This document shows positions 8,501 through 16,038 of a stretch of DNA of 33,315 nucleotides, one piece after another. The position numbers and the translations under genes are program-made. A model generated the notes under the pieces. The model saw only the letters and a list, made by a program, of their open reading frames with translations, had not been told where the DNA came from and searched no databases. The stretch is from an uncultured Saprospiraceae bacterium. GTDB taxonomy: Bacteria; Bacteroidota; Bacteroidia; Chitinophagales; Saprospiraceae. The stretch is from positions 1 to 33,315 of the forward strand of contig CALLFA010000140.1 in assembly GCA_937997635.1 (NCBI GenBank), given 5' to 3'. Within the stretch, counting starts at the first letter, position 1; each line of letters opens with the position of its first letter.

Positions 8501-11500
8501 ATAAACGTATTGGTCCTTCGTTGAAATCGATTGTCTTTATGATACAATGATCCTCAGAACCTGCTAGCCCAAAGGCATCGAGACCGATGGAAAAAGTACC
8601 GTCACCATTGTCTTGAATCTCGTCCGTGCTTATTGTTTGTTCAGCCACACAATCAAAAGTTGCAATTGGATTACACGTTCGTTGTACATCTGAAACAGTC
8701 AATGGGAAGCGACATGCATTGATTATACCTTGTGTTGTAAAGGAGACGAGAACCACATCTTCAGTACCTAAGTTGTCGCAACATGTTTCTATTCTAGAAT
8801 CACACAATTCAAAAGGAATGTTTTGAGAAGTGGTGCCATCTGGTGTACAACCAGCAGCAAATTCGAAAGCTAAACCTGGTCCATCTAAAACTGCAACTCC
8901 TGCATCAAAGTTTGTGCCGAGGACGAGACATCTGTTCACAATAAACGATGTTAATCCATCATTCGTCAATACTTCCATTTCTTCTAATCCAAAACTACTG
9001 AGACTTAATCCAGAGCTTACGGTTAGTAATTCGCTTTCGACAAGTGTCCGTGCATTATTGTATTCTTGTTCAAGAACAAAAGGATTTGGAGAATCAATAG
9101 TTTCATCGAGTACCACAGCACAATATTCTGCTAAAACAGTACTTGCGATCAGGCTTACAGAAATACTATCTGCTCCATTTTGTATCGTCCCATTTTGTGT
9201 ATCTATACTTGAATTTTCACAACTGAACAATGGAAACTCTCCATTGCTGCATGAGACAAGTTCATACTCATCCGTATTCCAACTTAAGGTATAATTGAGT
9301 GAATTTAATCCTTCTATTGGTTCGAGTCGTAGACTACCGCATATCGTATCACCATTGCTAAGATTAAAGTCATTCACGATGACAAAGCTACTATCTATCT
9401 CTAGTGTAGAATTTATAGTCACAGTCGACCGCTCTCTCAAAATTGTATCCTGCGTAAATGTGCTGTCTATGACCAATAATGTATCGGTTACCTGCATTGT
9501 ATCTAGACCTAGGAAAGTAAAGTCTAGAATGTCAACCATATTCACAACAGGAGTGATTGTAGTCACTGTCATAGAATCCAGCATAAAACTTGTGTCTATG
9601 ACAGGAACTGTTCCTACCATTTCTATTGTATCTATCGCAAATGCAATAGAATCAAAACGAACAATCATGCCTTCATCATCAAAAATGGTATCAAGAATGA
9701 CCCTAGTTGTGTCAAAGGTTAAAATGATGTCTTCTACAAAAGTTGTATCGAATGTAAACATGGTATCAACAACCAACGTACTGTCTGTAACCAGCACGGT
9801 GTCTAAGCCACTTATGGTATCGACATCAAAGAGCGAATCAATAACAGTTTGTGAATTGATGACAATGGAGGTATCTGTAGCTGATAAAATATTCTGAATC
9901 ACCAAGACACTATCGGGAACAAACACTTCTCCAATCACTATCGCTGTGTCCATAGTAAACGTAGTATCAAATTCAAAGACATTTTGGAAAACAAACAGTG
10001 ATTCAATATCCAGTATTTCTGTGATATTCACCATCGATGTATCAATGATCACCATAGAATCCAAGGTCAATATTTCTTGTGTGACAGAAATTGTATCAAG
10101 GATAAAGACCGTATCTATCTGTGTAATATTTTCAGTTGTAATTGTCGTATCTACACTCTCCAAAATTTGATTGATGGTAGTCGTCGTGTCTACCATAAAA
10201 TCAATGGTGTCAATAATGACCATTGTGTCCAAACTAATCAAAGTATCAAAAACAAATGTCGTGTCTATTGTCTCCATCCCACTGATAACGACTGTATCAA
10301 TCGTAAAAGTGGTATCAATCATAGTCCCTACTGTATCTATTGATGTCATTTCTGTGGTGGTAAATGTAGTATCAAATACCATAATCGAATCCATGATAAA
10401 CATTGAGTCTAGGATTATAGTACTATCAATTAACATCAGCGTATCAACACGGTCCACTGTCTGATTAATCATAGAGGTTGTTTCAAAAGTAATCATGGTA
10501 TCCACTGCAAAGCCTACGGTGTCAAGAACAAACATCGTGTCGTTTACAATTGTAGTATCAAAAATTTCTACTTGCTCCGTTCCTACTAAAGTAGAATCTC
10601 TTATAATGGTGGTTGTTATAACTTCTGTAGTATCAATGATTGCAATACTGTCGACAGTGATAATGGTGTCCATTATAATAGTAGAATCAATGACCAATAC
10701 TGTTTCGGAGGTAACATCTACACCATCAAATGCAAAACTTAAAATCGGGTCAATACCTGTAGGAATGAAAGTCTCCGTGACATTAAAGGTTGAATCACTC
10801 AATTCGGCTAATTCAAAACTAAGCGCGCCGAAATCGTCGCAATCTACAGACGTATCTATTTGATCAGATGGTGCTATAACGACCATTGTGTCCATTCCAC
10901 CACCATTATCGACATTAAAATCTGCCTCAATAAAGCGGCACTGATCTATAGCTATGTTTACTTGTGTCTCAAAAATAGGCCCGATACTTGTGCCTGGGCC
11001 CCATTGGACCAATACAATATTATCACCAAGCAAACTGAGTGTTGGATTACCCTCCAATGTCAAATCTCTAGTTACATCTGTTATCTCATTTATATCTGTA
11101 CCAAAATCTATGTAAAATCTGAAAAACTGACCGTCACGAATTGTCCGCGCATCCACACCATTAGCTGGATTCCATGTAAACTGAACAGTTTGGTGACTAA
11201 AATCCACATTCCATATTTCAGCAATAGAGATTAACTCTGGTTCTCCTCCAATCATGACAAAGAAATCTTCGTCCATTAAGGGCAATTCTTGTCCAGCAGT
11301 TTCAATATTATCTTGGAACGTCACCCGCAAACTAATGGGATTGCCACCGAGACTACAAGGCATAAGACCATTACCAAATGTAATTTCTGTAGGCGATTCT
11401 ACGACCATGGTATCCATCATCATCATGGTATCCATCATCATCATAGAATCCATCATCATCATAGAATCCACATTCACTTCAGGGAATGTAACAGCTACTC

Positions 11501-11963
11501 GACATTGATCTACAATGTCGTTGCCATCATCCAACTCAAAAACGACAACATCAAAATCTCCCATTTCTTCTTCGCAGAGAGTTAAGAGATTTTCGCAAAT
11601 CACAAATCGAATAGAATCTGAGTTGATTACGGTGTCACCAATTCCCTGACACATATTAATTTGAGGATAGGTTATAAAACCATTAAACGTAACAGTATCA
11701 GTTCCATTGAGAATAGGTCCCGCATCAAAATCAACCGCTCTGATGACACAAAGATTATTTCCTGGATCTGCTGTTGCAACTTCAGAAGCCTGAAATAAAA
11801 AGAACCTGCTTACATTTTCGAAAGCATTTTCAGAATCAATGGTGAAATTTGATACACATTCAACTTGCTCAACAAATGCGTAATTCTTTGAAACTTCATA
11901 ACCAGTAATAAATAAGGTTATAACTGTCAAGGAAATTAATGCACTAATAATATTCTTTTTCAT
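5577..11963 (-). CDS. Giant T9SS-secreted repeat protein with Asp-Ser/Thr hexapeptide tract, HYR-like, dockerin-like and cohesin-like domains
   Basis: This is a 2128-residue protein. Residues 1-20 are a signal peptide. A Cys-containing module at about 71-160 (LCVIRAVDFDAGPI) recurs in changed form at about 1011-1095 and 1139-1240. Residues 166-189 are four DSMMMM/DTMMMM-type hexads. Residues about 425-863 are a long tract of D-[ST]-x-x-x-hydrophobic hexads with no Cys, Lys, His or Trp. About 1480-1720 is HYR-like (DDQDPVI, DTDPPIANC). A carboxypeptidase-regulatory-like domain lies at 1721-1790 and a dockerin-like segment at 1791-1845 (STLDLVLIQQHILG, then SDADASGGVSVSD), followed by IKIGDVN. 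A cohesin-like domain is at about 1915-2036. The T9SS type A sorting domain is at 2043-2128 (NEPNPF near the start, KMIILK at the end). It is exported across the outer membrane and probably anchored to the surface; a structural or adhesive role is inferred only. Confidence 0.88.
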   Translation of the reverse strand: MKKNIISALISLTVITLFITGYEVSKNYAFVEQVECVSNFTIDSENAFENVSRFFLFQASEVATADPGNNLCVIRAVDFDAGPILNGTDTVTFNGFITYPQINMCQGIGDTVINSDSIRFVICENLLTLCEEEMGDFDVVVFELDDGNDIVDQCRVAVTFPEVNVDSMMMMDSMMMMDTMMMMDTMVVESPTEITFGNGLMPCSLGGNPISLRVTFQDNIETAGQELPLMDEDFFVMIGGEPELISIAEIWNVDFSHQTVQFTWNPANGVDARTIRDGQFFRFYIDFGTDINEITDVTRDLTLEGNPTLSLLGDNIVLVQWGPGTSIGPIFETQVNIAIDQCRFIEADFNVDNGGGMDTMVVIAPSDQIDTSVDCDDFGALSFELAELSDSTFNVTETFIPTGIDPILSFAFDGVDVTSETVLVIDSTIIMDTIITVDSIAIIDTTEVITTTIIRDSTLVGTEQVEIFDTTIVNDTMFVLDTVGFAVDTMITFETTSMINQTVDRVDTLMLIDSTIILDSMFIMDSIMVFDTTFTTTEMTSIDTVGTMIDTTFTIDTVVISGMETIDTTFVFDTLISLDTMVIIDTIDFMVDTTTTINQILESVDTTITTENITQIDTVFILDTISVTQEILTLDSMVIIDTSMVNITEILDIESLFVFQNVFEFDTTFTMDTAIVIGEVFVPDSVLVIQNILSATDTSIVINSQTVIDSLFDVDTISGLDTVLVTDSTLVVDTMFTFDTTFVEDIILTFDTTRVILDTIFDDEGMIVRFDSIAFAIDTIEMVGTVPVIDTSFMLDSMTVTTITPVVNMVDILDFTFLGLDTMQVTDTLLVIDSTFTQDTILRERSTVTINSTLEIDSSFVIVNDFNLSNGDTICGSLRLEPIEGLNSLNYTLSWNTDEYELVSCSNGEFPLFSCENSSIDTQNGTIQNGADSISVSLIASTVLAEYCAVVLDETIDSPNPFVLEQEYNNARTLVESELLTVSSGLSLSSFGLEEMEVLTNDGLTSFIVNRCLVLGTNFDAGVAVLDGPGLAFEFAAGCTPDGTTSQNIPFELCDSRIETCCDNLGTEDVVLVSFTTQGIINACRFPLTVSDVQRTCNPIATFDCVAEQTISTDEIQDNGDGTFSIGLDAFGLAGSEDHCIIKTIDFNEGPIRLSTGNLVILDGDVAYPATGCTTDDTFIEEVTDQNGNVINQNFFDFVLCDDVAEFCCEDFDALELTIVTQPIGGTAVTDFCSTTIRIEDANLSIDCQPVQITCIDDIDAEELLPPVLSSGICSISTDLSFNEDISSLDTCGIGIVTRTWFVDENGDGQLSDTDASCVQQITVVAEESFDPISIRWPVPRIAAGVTSGIVLTCSDSITSSSAVSDSIQLGGPLFCSSGDVFGEATWCESGCQLIGYTQESSTSPGDSEGCAELVIRHTVIDWCTYTSLGRPDDDVNDLDMANFEAVQDERDGCQDCGNNGPATYLRYREDALNVDGIYTYLQTIIIEDDQDPVINAPETFIVSTSRVTDAFGNISNCVGMDSLRMSATDFCGTSELSGELTWNVRIRNFVALPVPDENGLSAYTFTGNEFAISTRSGEQGERFFVTIDVRDACGNRATQTTTIEFEDTDPPIANCFAQSSIIPLQEDSLTTIDAAFFNNGSTDNCTIENSLRFSIVRAGEEPINPRNVGFATQRSIDVGCNDFRGISTMDVWVWDLAFNGSRCEVAFDFDATNCGDIVVDTTASMIAGTIRTPLNVVLDDVIVSLNSNSATGNFPQVIRTEENGQYVFVNNERGQDYQLSATFDDEILLGVSTLDLVLIQQHILGLNPFQDPFQIIASDADASGGVSVSDVITFRNVIIGITPRFPNNNSWVVIPADQQFFDPLTPFPFETEIDVLSLDSSLVDQDFVAIKIGDVNYSAELSTLSSSVIRSDERKLITIEDREVSRGQLVDVDIHLKDIRELKGFQFALEHSDLELVSMNSSQSIDHKNYNTQHELTKFSWSEQSFADAALSFTLTMKANTSGLLSELIRFDELSMTAEAYGETTVVVYPLAIEFTDVNRSSLLVSQNEPNPFTTQTSIEVVVSEDSDATLSIFDVTGTRVYEQELSLRRGSNQLNVNAEDLEANGVLYYQVEANGISTVQKMIILK
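9375..10691 (-). repeat. Coding repeat tract: degenerate 18-bp units giving Asp-Ser/Thr hexapeptides
   Basis: This is the DNA for residues 425-863 of the giant protein. Asp followed by Ser or Thr occurs at residues 426, 432, 438, 444, 456, 469, 475, 481, 488, 507, 513, 519, 525, 531, 543, 550, 556, 567, 573, 579, 585, 592 and onwards. The dominant spacing is 6, with 12 where one Asp is replaced and occasional 7, 11 or 13. The other positions are mostly Ile, Val, Met, Leu, Phe or Thr. At the DNA level the units are degenerate, so the expansion is old. Confidence 0.85.
11397..11468 (-). repeat. 18-bp tandem repeat, four units, coding for DSMMMM/DTMMMM hexads
   Basis: On the plus strand the unit reads ATGGTATCCATCATCATC or ATAGAATCCATCATCATC, four units in a row, the last one degraded. 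It encodes residues 166-189 of the giant protein. The units are nearly identical, so this array is young or kept uniform, unlike the degenerate tract at 9375-10691 that has the same six-residue period. Confidence 0.9.
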
Positions 11964-12288
11964 ACAAAGGATGTCATCTATTGGTTGCTTAACACGTTGC
12001 AGGAAAGTTTAACCTGCTCGATTCAGATTTGACTACTTAGGATTAAAGGTTGAAGATAGCTAATAAAATCAATTAACTATCTAAGAATCAATATATTATC
12101 TTGCATTTGCTTAATCAAAATTACTAGTAATTGAAAGTCAATCTGATATTCATTATAGCATTCTAATATATGATGCTGCAAAATAAATAAATATACAGTT
12201 CTCAAAAAAATTTAAGTTATTCTAAGATTCGTAAAAGACATCATCCATCTTATTTATAGTATTTTTGTCGGTAACCAACAGCATAAGC
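11964..12288. other. Divergent intergenic region, AT-rich, no gene
   Basis: These 325 bp separate the minus-strand giant gene from the plus-strand MBL gene, so both promoters must lie here. Only the plus-strand one is recognisable (TATTTTTG at 12260-12267). The middle is very A+T rich. No RNA gene or stable hairpin was seen. Confidence 0.5.
12260..12267 (+). promoter_or_regulatory. Putative Bacteroidota -7 element (TAnnTTTG)
   Basis: TATTTTTG matches TAnnTTTG exactly and lies 21 bp before the ATG at 12289, leaving a leader of about 15 nt. No TTG -33 element is visible at the usual spacing, so the call is tentative. Confidence 0.35.
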
Positions 12289-13185
12289 ATGTCGCATAAA
12301 GTACATTGCATTGATCTTGAATACCAAGGATCCGATTTAGAAATCATTTCATTCATAGTAGAATCCTCTGAAGGGCCTATAGTCGTAGAGACAGGACCTC
12401 ATGTTAGCCTTGACAAACTCAGTGCTGGTTTAGAAACTCTTGGCTACGTCAAAGAAGACGTCAAACATGTATTATTAACTCATATTCATCTTGATCATGG
12501 TGGCGGTGCTTGGTGTTTTGCCGAGCATGGTGCACATGTATATTTACATCCACTGGGATATAAGCACATGCATGATCCATCCAGATTACTGGATTCTGCT
12601 AAACGGATATATGGAGATATGATGGACTCGATGTGGGGCACATTGAAGCCAATAGCTGCTGAACAGCTCTTTGCATTGGAAGATGGTGAAACATTGAAAA
12701 TCGGCGATAAAACATTTACCAGTTGGCACACTCCTGGACACGCTAAACACCACATTGCTTGGCAATTAGATCATATTCTGTTTGCTGGCGACTTAGCTGG
12801 AATCAAACGTAAATCTGGAGTAGTCATTCCTCCTACCCCACCACCTGATATAGATATTGATGTGTGGATCGAACAAATCGATCGGATGACAGCTATCAAA
12901 GAGATTGATACCTATTATGTCACACATGGGGGACTGGTTACTGATCCTAAAGATCAAATGCAAAGGATGAAAGATAAACTGACTGGGTTTTCCAATTTCA
13001 TAAAACCATATGTGCAAGAAGGCAAAACGGCAATGGATGTTCTTCAACCTTTTGTAGAATTTGCAGGTGAGCAATTTAGAAAGGAAGGAATGGACGAAGA
13101 AGCACTTAAATCATTTGTTAACGGTGGAGCCTTACTTGCGGATATACATGGTATCATGCGATATTGGACAAAAAAACTTTCTTAG
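12289..13185 (+). CDS. MBL fold metallo-hydrolase
   Basis: This 298-residue protein has the metallo-beta-lactamase metal motif THIHLDHGGG (His65, His67, Asp69, His70), a third-site His151 in TPGHAKHH, bridging Asp168 in FAGDLAG and a late THGG, the full set for a two-metal site. The length, and the helical C-terminal domain after about residue 235, resemble glyoxalase-II/lactonase-like members that cleave esters or thioesters. The substrate is unknown. There is no signal peptide, so it is cytoplasmic. The frame is open to a TTG at 12265, but that TTG overlaps the likely promoter, so the ATG at 12289 is preferred. The next gene starts at the very next base, indicating an operon. Confidence 0.87.
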   Translation: MSHKVHCIDLEYQGSDLEIISFIVESSEGPIVVETGPHVSLDKLSAGLETLGYVKEDVKHVLLTHIHLDHGGGAWCFAEHGAHVYLHPLGYKHMHDPSRLLDSAKRIYGDMMDSMWGTLKPIAAEQLFALEDGETLKIGDKTFTSWHTPGHAKHHIAWQLDHILFAGDLAGIKRKSGVVIPPTPPPDIDIDVWIEQIDRMTAIKEIDTYYVTHGGLVTDPKDQMQRMKDKLTGFSNFIKPYVQEGKTAMDVLQPFVEFAGEQFRKEGMDEEALKSFVNGGALLADIHGIMRYWTKKLS

Positions 13186-14331
13186 GTGATAAGGCTAATC
13201 GCTTTTTTATTGTTGGTTGCGGTGTTAAATCAAATGTGCAAGGTGACAGATGACAATCATTTTACAACATCTAATACCATTTCTTTGGATCACCATCCGT
13301 CAAAATTAGGTGTTTGCTGGGTAGGCGGAGATTCGATCACAAACCACAATTTTGAACAGCTGAAAAGTGTTCATGGCAATTGGATTTCTCAAACTCCATT
13401 TGCTTGGCAACCAGATATTTTCGGACCAGAACTTAATTTGAACACTGAACGTGCCTGGTGGGGAGAAGCTGACAGAGGTTTGATACATACAGCAAAAATT
13501 GCAAAAGAAGAGGGTCTCAAAACAATGCTAAAGCCACACATCTGGATACGGTCAGCCAATGGTAAATGGAGATCTGATCTAAAAATGAAAAATGAGAAAG
13601 ACTGGGATGAATGGTTTAAAAACTATGAAATTATGATCATGCATTATGCAAAACTCGCCCAGGCTAATGACATGGAGGCATTATGTATAGGAACTGAATT
13701 ACACTTAACGACAAAGTTTCATCCTGATCGATGGCGAGCCATTATTAAAAAAATCAGATCTGTATATGATGGTGAATTGACCTATGCAGCCAACTGGTAC
13801 AAGGAATATGAAGACATTACCTTTTGGGATGAGTTGGATTATATAGGTATTCAAGCTTACTTTCCTTTGAGCAATTCTGAAGAACCGTCAAAAGAAGAAT
13901 TACTAAAAAATTGGGAAAAGCATAAGCGGGCTATGAAAAAAGTTGCCACGACCTATAACAAGAAAATTGTATTTACAGAAATCGGTTATAAAAATACGGC
14001 TGATTCTGCCATCGAGCCTTGGACTTGGCCACAGAAAATGGATGCAGATAAAGTAAAACATTCAGAAATAACACAGCTCAATTTGTATGAAGCTATGTTT
14101 GAGACATTATATCATGAGACTTGGGTTGATGGCTTCTTTATTTGGAAATGGTTTCATACGACACACAGATATAATGAGTTTGCTGAGTACTTTAAGGCCC
14201 GCGAAGCGCGCTTCGATTCACTAAGGCGTGTTCGGAATAGGCCTGACAGACCAAGAGTTTATTTTACGCCTCAGAGAACAAAAGCAATACATGTGTTGCG
14301 AGATTGGTATGGGAAAAATGCAGTTGAATAA
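13186..14331 (+). CDS. GH113-like glycoside hydrolase (beta-mannanase-type TIM barrel), exported
   Basis: This 381-residue protein looks like glycoside hydrolase family 113. It shows GVCWVGGDS at the first strand, FAWQPDIFGP, MLKPHIWI on the third strand, GTEL with the probable acid/base Glu171, and FTEIGY with the probable nucleophile Glu265, plus FIWKWFHT near the end. Family members are endo-beta-mannanases or related enzymes; the true substrate is unproven. The first 18 residues form a signal sequence and Cys18 could be a lipid-anchor site, though NQMC is a poor lipobox. The start must be the GTG directly after the TAG of the MBL gene, because the next ATG would remove the signal sequence. 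Zero spacing implies coupled translation. Confidence 0.75.
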   Translation: MIRLIAFLLLVAVLNQMCKVTDDNHFTTSNTISLDHHPSKLGVCWVGGDSITNHNFEQLKSVHGNWISQTPFAWQPDIFGPELNLNTERAWWGEADRGLIHTAKIAKEEGLKTMLKPHIWIRSANGKWRSDLKMKNEKDWDEWFKNYEIMIMHYAKLAQANDMEALCIGTELHLTTKFHPDRWRAIIKKIRSVYDGELTYAANWYKEYEDITFWDELDYIGIQAYFPLSNSEEPSKEELLKNWEKHKRAMKKVATTYNKKIVFTEIGYKNTADSAIEPWTWPQKMDADKVKHSEITQLNLYEAMFETLYHETWVDGFFIWKWFHTTHRYNEFAEYFKAREARFDSLRRVRNRPDRPRVYFTPQRTKAIHVLRDWYGKNAVE

Positions 14332-14398
14332 TATTTCCTACATTCAACTAATATGAGACAAGTGCAAAATTTTAGAATGGATCAGTGTAACTTAAGAA

Positions 14399-14869
14399 AT
14401 GGACAAAAATAGTAGAGACAATAAATTCATACGCAAACCAATATATCCTGGTGGTAATGCAGCTTACAAAAACTTTATCACATCAAATCTTAAATACCCA
14501 AAATCGGCTTTAGACAATCGGATAGAAGGTAAAGTGAGGCTTCGTTATGCCATTAACTATAAAGGCGAAGTCACAGACGTCAAAGTACAAAGCTCGCTAG
14601 GTCATGGTTGTGATGAAGAAGCTATCCGCATCATCAAGTTGTTAAAATTTGAAGTACCAAAAGGGCCAAGGAAAATGAAAGTGCTGTTTCATAAGACCGT
14701 TACTATAAATTTCAAACTTCCGAAACAAAAAACCGTGTCTAAGAAAATAGTCATGAAGAAACCAAAGATCACTTCTGTATCCTCGATTTCTTATACAGTG
14801 GTCAAGTCAAAGGTGTCAGAAAAGAATCAACAGACTTATAACTATACCATCACGTATGGTAATTCATGA
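14399..14869 (+). CDS. Soluble TonB C-terminal domain protein
   Basis: This 156-residue protein contains a TonB C-terminal fold at about residues 15-102: YPGGNAAYKNFI, LKYP, GKVRLRYAI, GEVTDVKV and CDEEAIRIIKLL, ending in a VTINFKLP strand. In Bacteroidota this domain usually sits at the end of TonB energy transducers or of MecR-like sensors. Here there is no signal peptide, membrane anchor or Pro-rich spacer, so it cannot act as a classical transducer. The tail (about 103-156) is Lys-, Ser- and Thr-rich and looks disordered. The role is unknown. It is 67 bp downstream of the GH113-like gene, so it may share that transcript. The ATG at 14399 is the first in frame. Confidence 0.75.
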   Translation: MDKNSRDNKFIRKPIYPGGNAAYKNFITSNLKYPKSALDNRIEGKVRLRYAINYKGEVTDVKVQSSLGHGCDEEAIRIIKLLKFEVPKGPRKMKVLFHKTVTINFKLPKQKTVSKKIVMKKPKITSVSSISYTVVKSKVSEKNQQTYNYTITYGNS

Positions 14870-14926
14870 GGCCAAGCACGTATCTCTCCTATCAATCTCA
14901 CGTCTAAACCTTAAGTAAAGTATAAT

Positions 14927-14934
14927 TACATTTG
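14927..14934 (+). promoter_or_regulatory. Putative Bacteroidota -7 element (TAnnTTTG)
   Basis: TACATTTG matches TAnnTTTG exactly and is followed by C, as is common. It sits 32 bp before the ATG of the patatin-like gene at 14967, leaving a leader of about 26 nt. The -33 element is not clear. Confidence 0.5.
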
Positions 14935-14966
14935 CAAATCGATAATACATACCCAATAATTAAGGA

Positions 14967-15872
14967 ATGAGAGCTTTGGTAATTTCAGGAGGAGGATCTA
15001 AAGGGGCATTCGCAGGAGGTGTAGCTCAATATTTAATCAAAGATTTAAACTATGATTACAATGTGTTTGTAGGTACATCCACTGGCAGTCTTCTTGTCCC
15101 AACCTTATCTACATCCAAAATCGAAAAGCTTAAAAAAATCTATACAAATGTTACCCAATCAGATATTTACAGTACTTGTCCATTCAGAACAAAGAGGGAC
15201 AAAGATGGCAATAAGGTAACTTCGATAAATCATTTCAATACAATGAAAATGTTTCTCAAACGGAAGAAAACGTTCGGAGAACATTTAGCGCTGCGAAAAA
15301 CAATTGAACGTGTTATTACAAAGGATGATTTTAAAGAAATTCAAAACAGTGGTAAGCATGTTATTGTGACAGTCTCTAATCTTACCACTAATAAAGTGGA
15401 ATACAAATATGCAAAAGACTGTGAATACCATGACTTTCTAGATTGGATGTGGGCGTCTGCAAGCTTTGTCCCCTTCATGAGTATTGTACCTAAAAATGGC
15501 TACGAATATGCTGATGGCGGTTTTGGTAATTATATCCCCATTGAAGAGGCTGTGAACCTGGGAGCTACAGAGATTGATGTCATCGTACTCTCACCAAGAC
15601 ATCATCATGTCACCAAAGCAAAAACAAAAAATGCTTTTGACGTCCTGTTGCGCTCATTACAATTTATGAATTATCAACTAGGTCGGCATGATCTTATGAT
15701 TGGCCATCTAGAAAGCATATACAATGATGATGTAAAAATCAATTTTATTTTCACTCCGCGATTACTGACAGAGCATTCGTTCATTTTCGACCCTGCAGAA
15801 ATGAAAGCGTGGTGGCACGAAGGTTATGAATATGCAAAAGTGAAGTTTGCAAAACAAAAGAAAGGGTTTTAG
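14967..15872 (+). CDS. Patatin-like phospholipase family protein
   Basis: This 301-residue protein has the patatin catalytic set: the oxyanion loop GGGSKGAFAGG (residues 8-18), the nucleophile elbow GTSTG with Ser38, and the dyad Asp183 in YADGGFGNY. Patatin-like proteins are lipid acyl hydrolases with a Ser-Asp dyad. There is no signal peptide or membrane segment, so the protein is cytoplasmic or peripheral and not an outer-membrane PlpD type. The substrate is unknown; members act on phospholipids or lysophospholipids. It has its own probable promoter at 14927-14934 and stands alone before the arginine operon. Confidence 0.9.
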   Translation: MRALVISGGGSKGAFAGGVAQYLIKDLNYDYNVFVGTSTGSLLVPTLSTSKIEKLKKIYTNVTQSDIYSTCPFRTKRDKDGNKVTSINHFNTMKMFLKRKKTFGEHLALRKTIERVITKDDFKEIQNSGKHVIVTVSNLTTNKVEYKYAKDCEYHDFLDWMWASASFVPFMSIVPKNGYEYADGGFGNYIPIEEAVNLGATEIDVIVLSPRHHHVTKAKTKNAFDVLLRSLQFMNYQLGRHDLMIGHLESIYNDDVKINFIFTPRLLTEHSFIFDPAEMKAWWHEGYEYAKVKFAKQKKGF

Positions 15873-15955
15873 TTTATCTCTATGTAAATTAAACAAAGGC
15901 TTTTAAAAACACGATAGAATTCTCACCACAAAATTCAGGTTTAATAGAAATTAAT

Positions 15956-15963
15956 TATATTTA
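15956..15963 (+). promoter_or_regulatory. Possible -7 element of the arginine operon
   Basis: TATATTTA matches TAnnTTTG at all but the last base. It would start transcription near 15970 and give a leader of about 115 nt before the ATG at 16086, containing two hairpins. No -33 TTG is seen, so this is weak evidence. Confidence 0.3.
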
Positions 15964-16038
15964 CGCCGTGAATTACATTCTTTCAAATAGAACCAATAGA
16001 TGCAGGGCCGTTCTGGCCTGACATATCATTCCTCTAAC

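Noticed and set aside
8240-9375. Possible frameshift or fusion in the giant gene at the border of the repeat tract
   Set aside because: The frame is continuous for 2128 codons and sister Cys modules occur on both sides, so one intact gene is the simpler reading.
9295-10863. Long open frames on the plus strand rich in Val, Ser, Thr and Ile
   Set aside because: They are the complement of the hexapeptide tract of the minus-strand giant gene; the repeated codons keep the opposite frames open. No start signals or known domains.
11397-11468. Regular repeat that could be taken for a CRISPR array
   Set aside because: Units are contiguous 18-mers without spacers, in frame within a coding sequence, and no cas genes are present.
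11289-11585. Plus-strand frame with His-rich GIHHHH repeats, resembling a metal-binding protein
   Set aside because: It is the antisense reading of the 18-bp array coding for DSMMMM/DTMMMM in the giant gene; flanking sequence has no protein character.
15930-15955. Possible ArgR-type operator (ATTCA half sites) before the arginine operon
   Set aside because: Only isolated half sites are seen; no full palindrome of the ARG-box type, and no ArgR gene is in the window.
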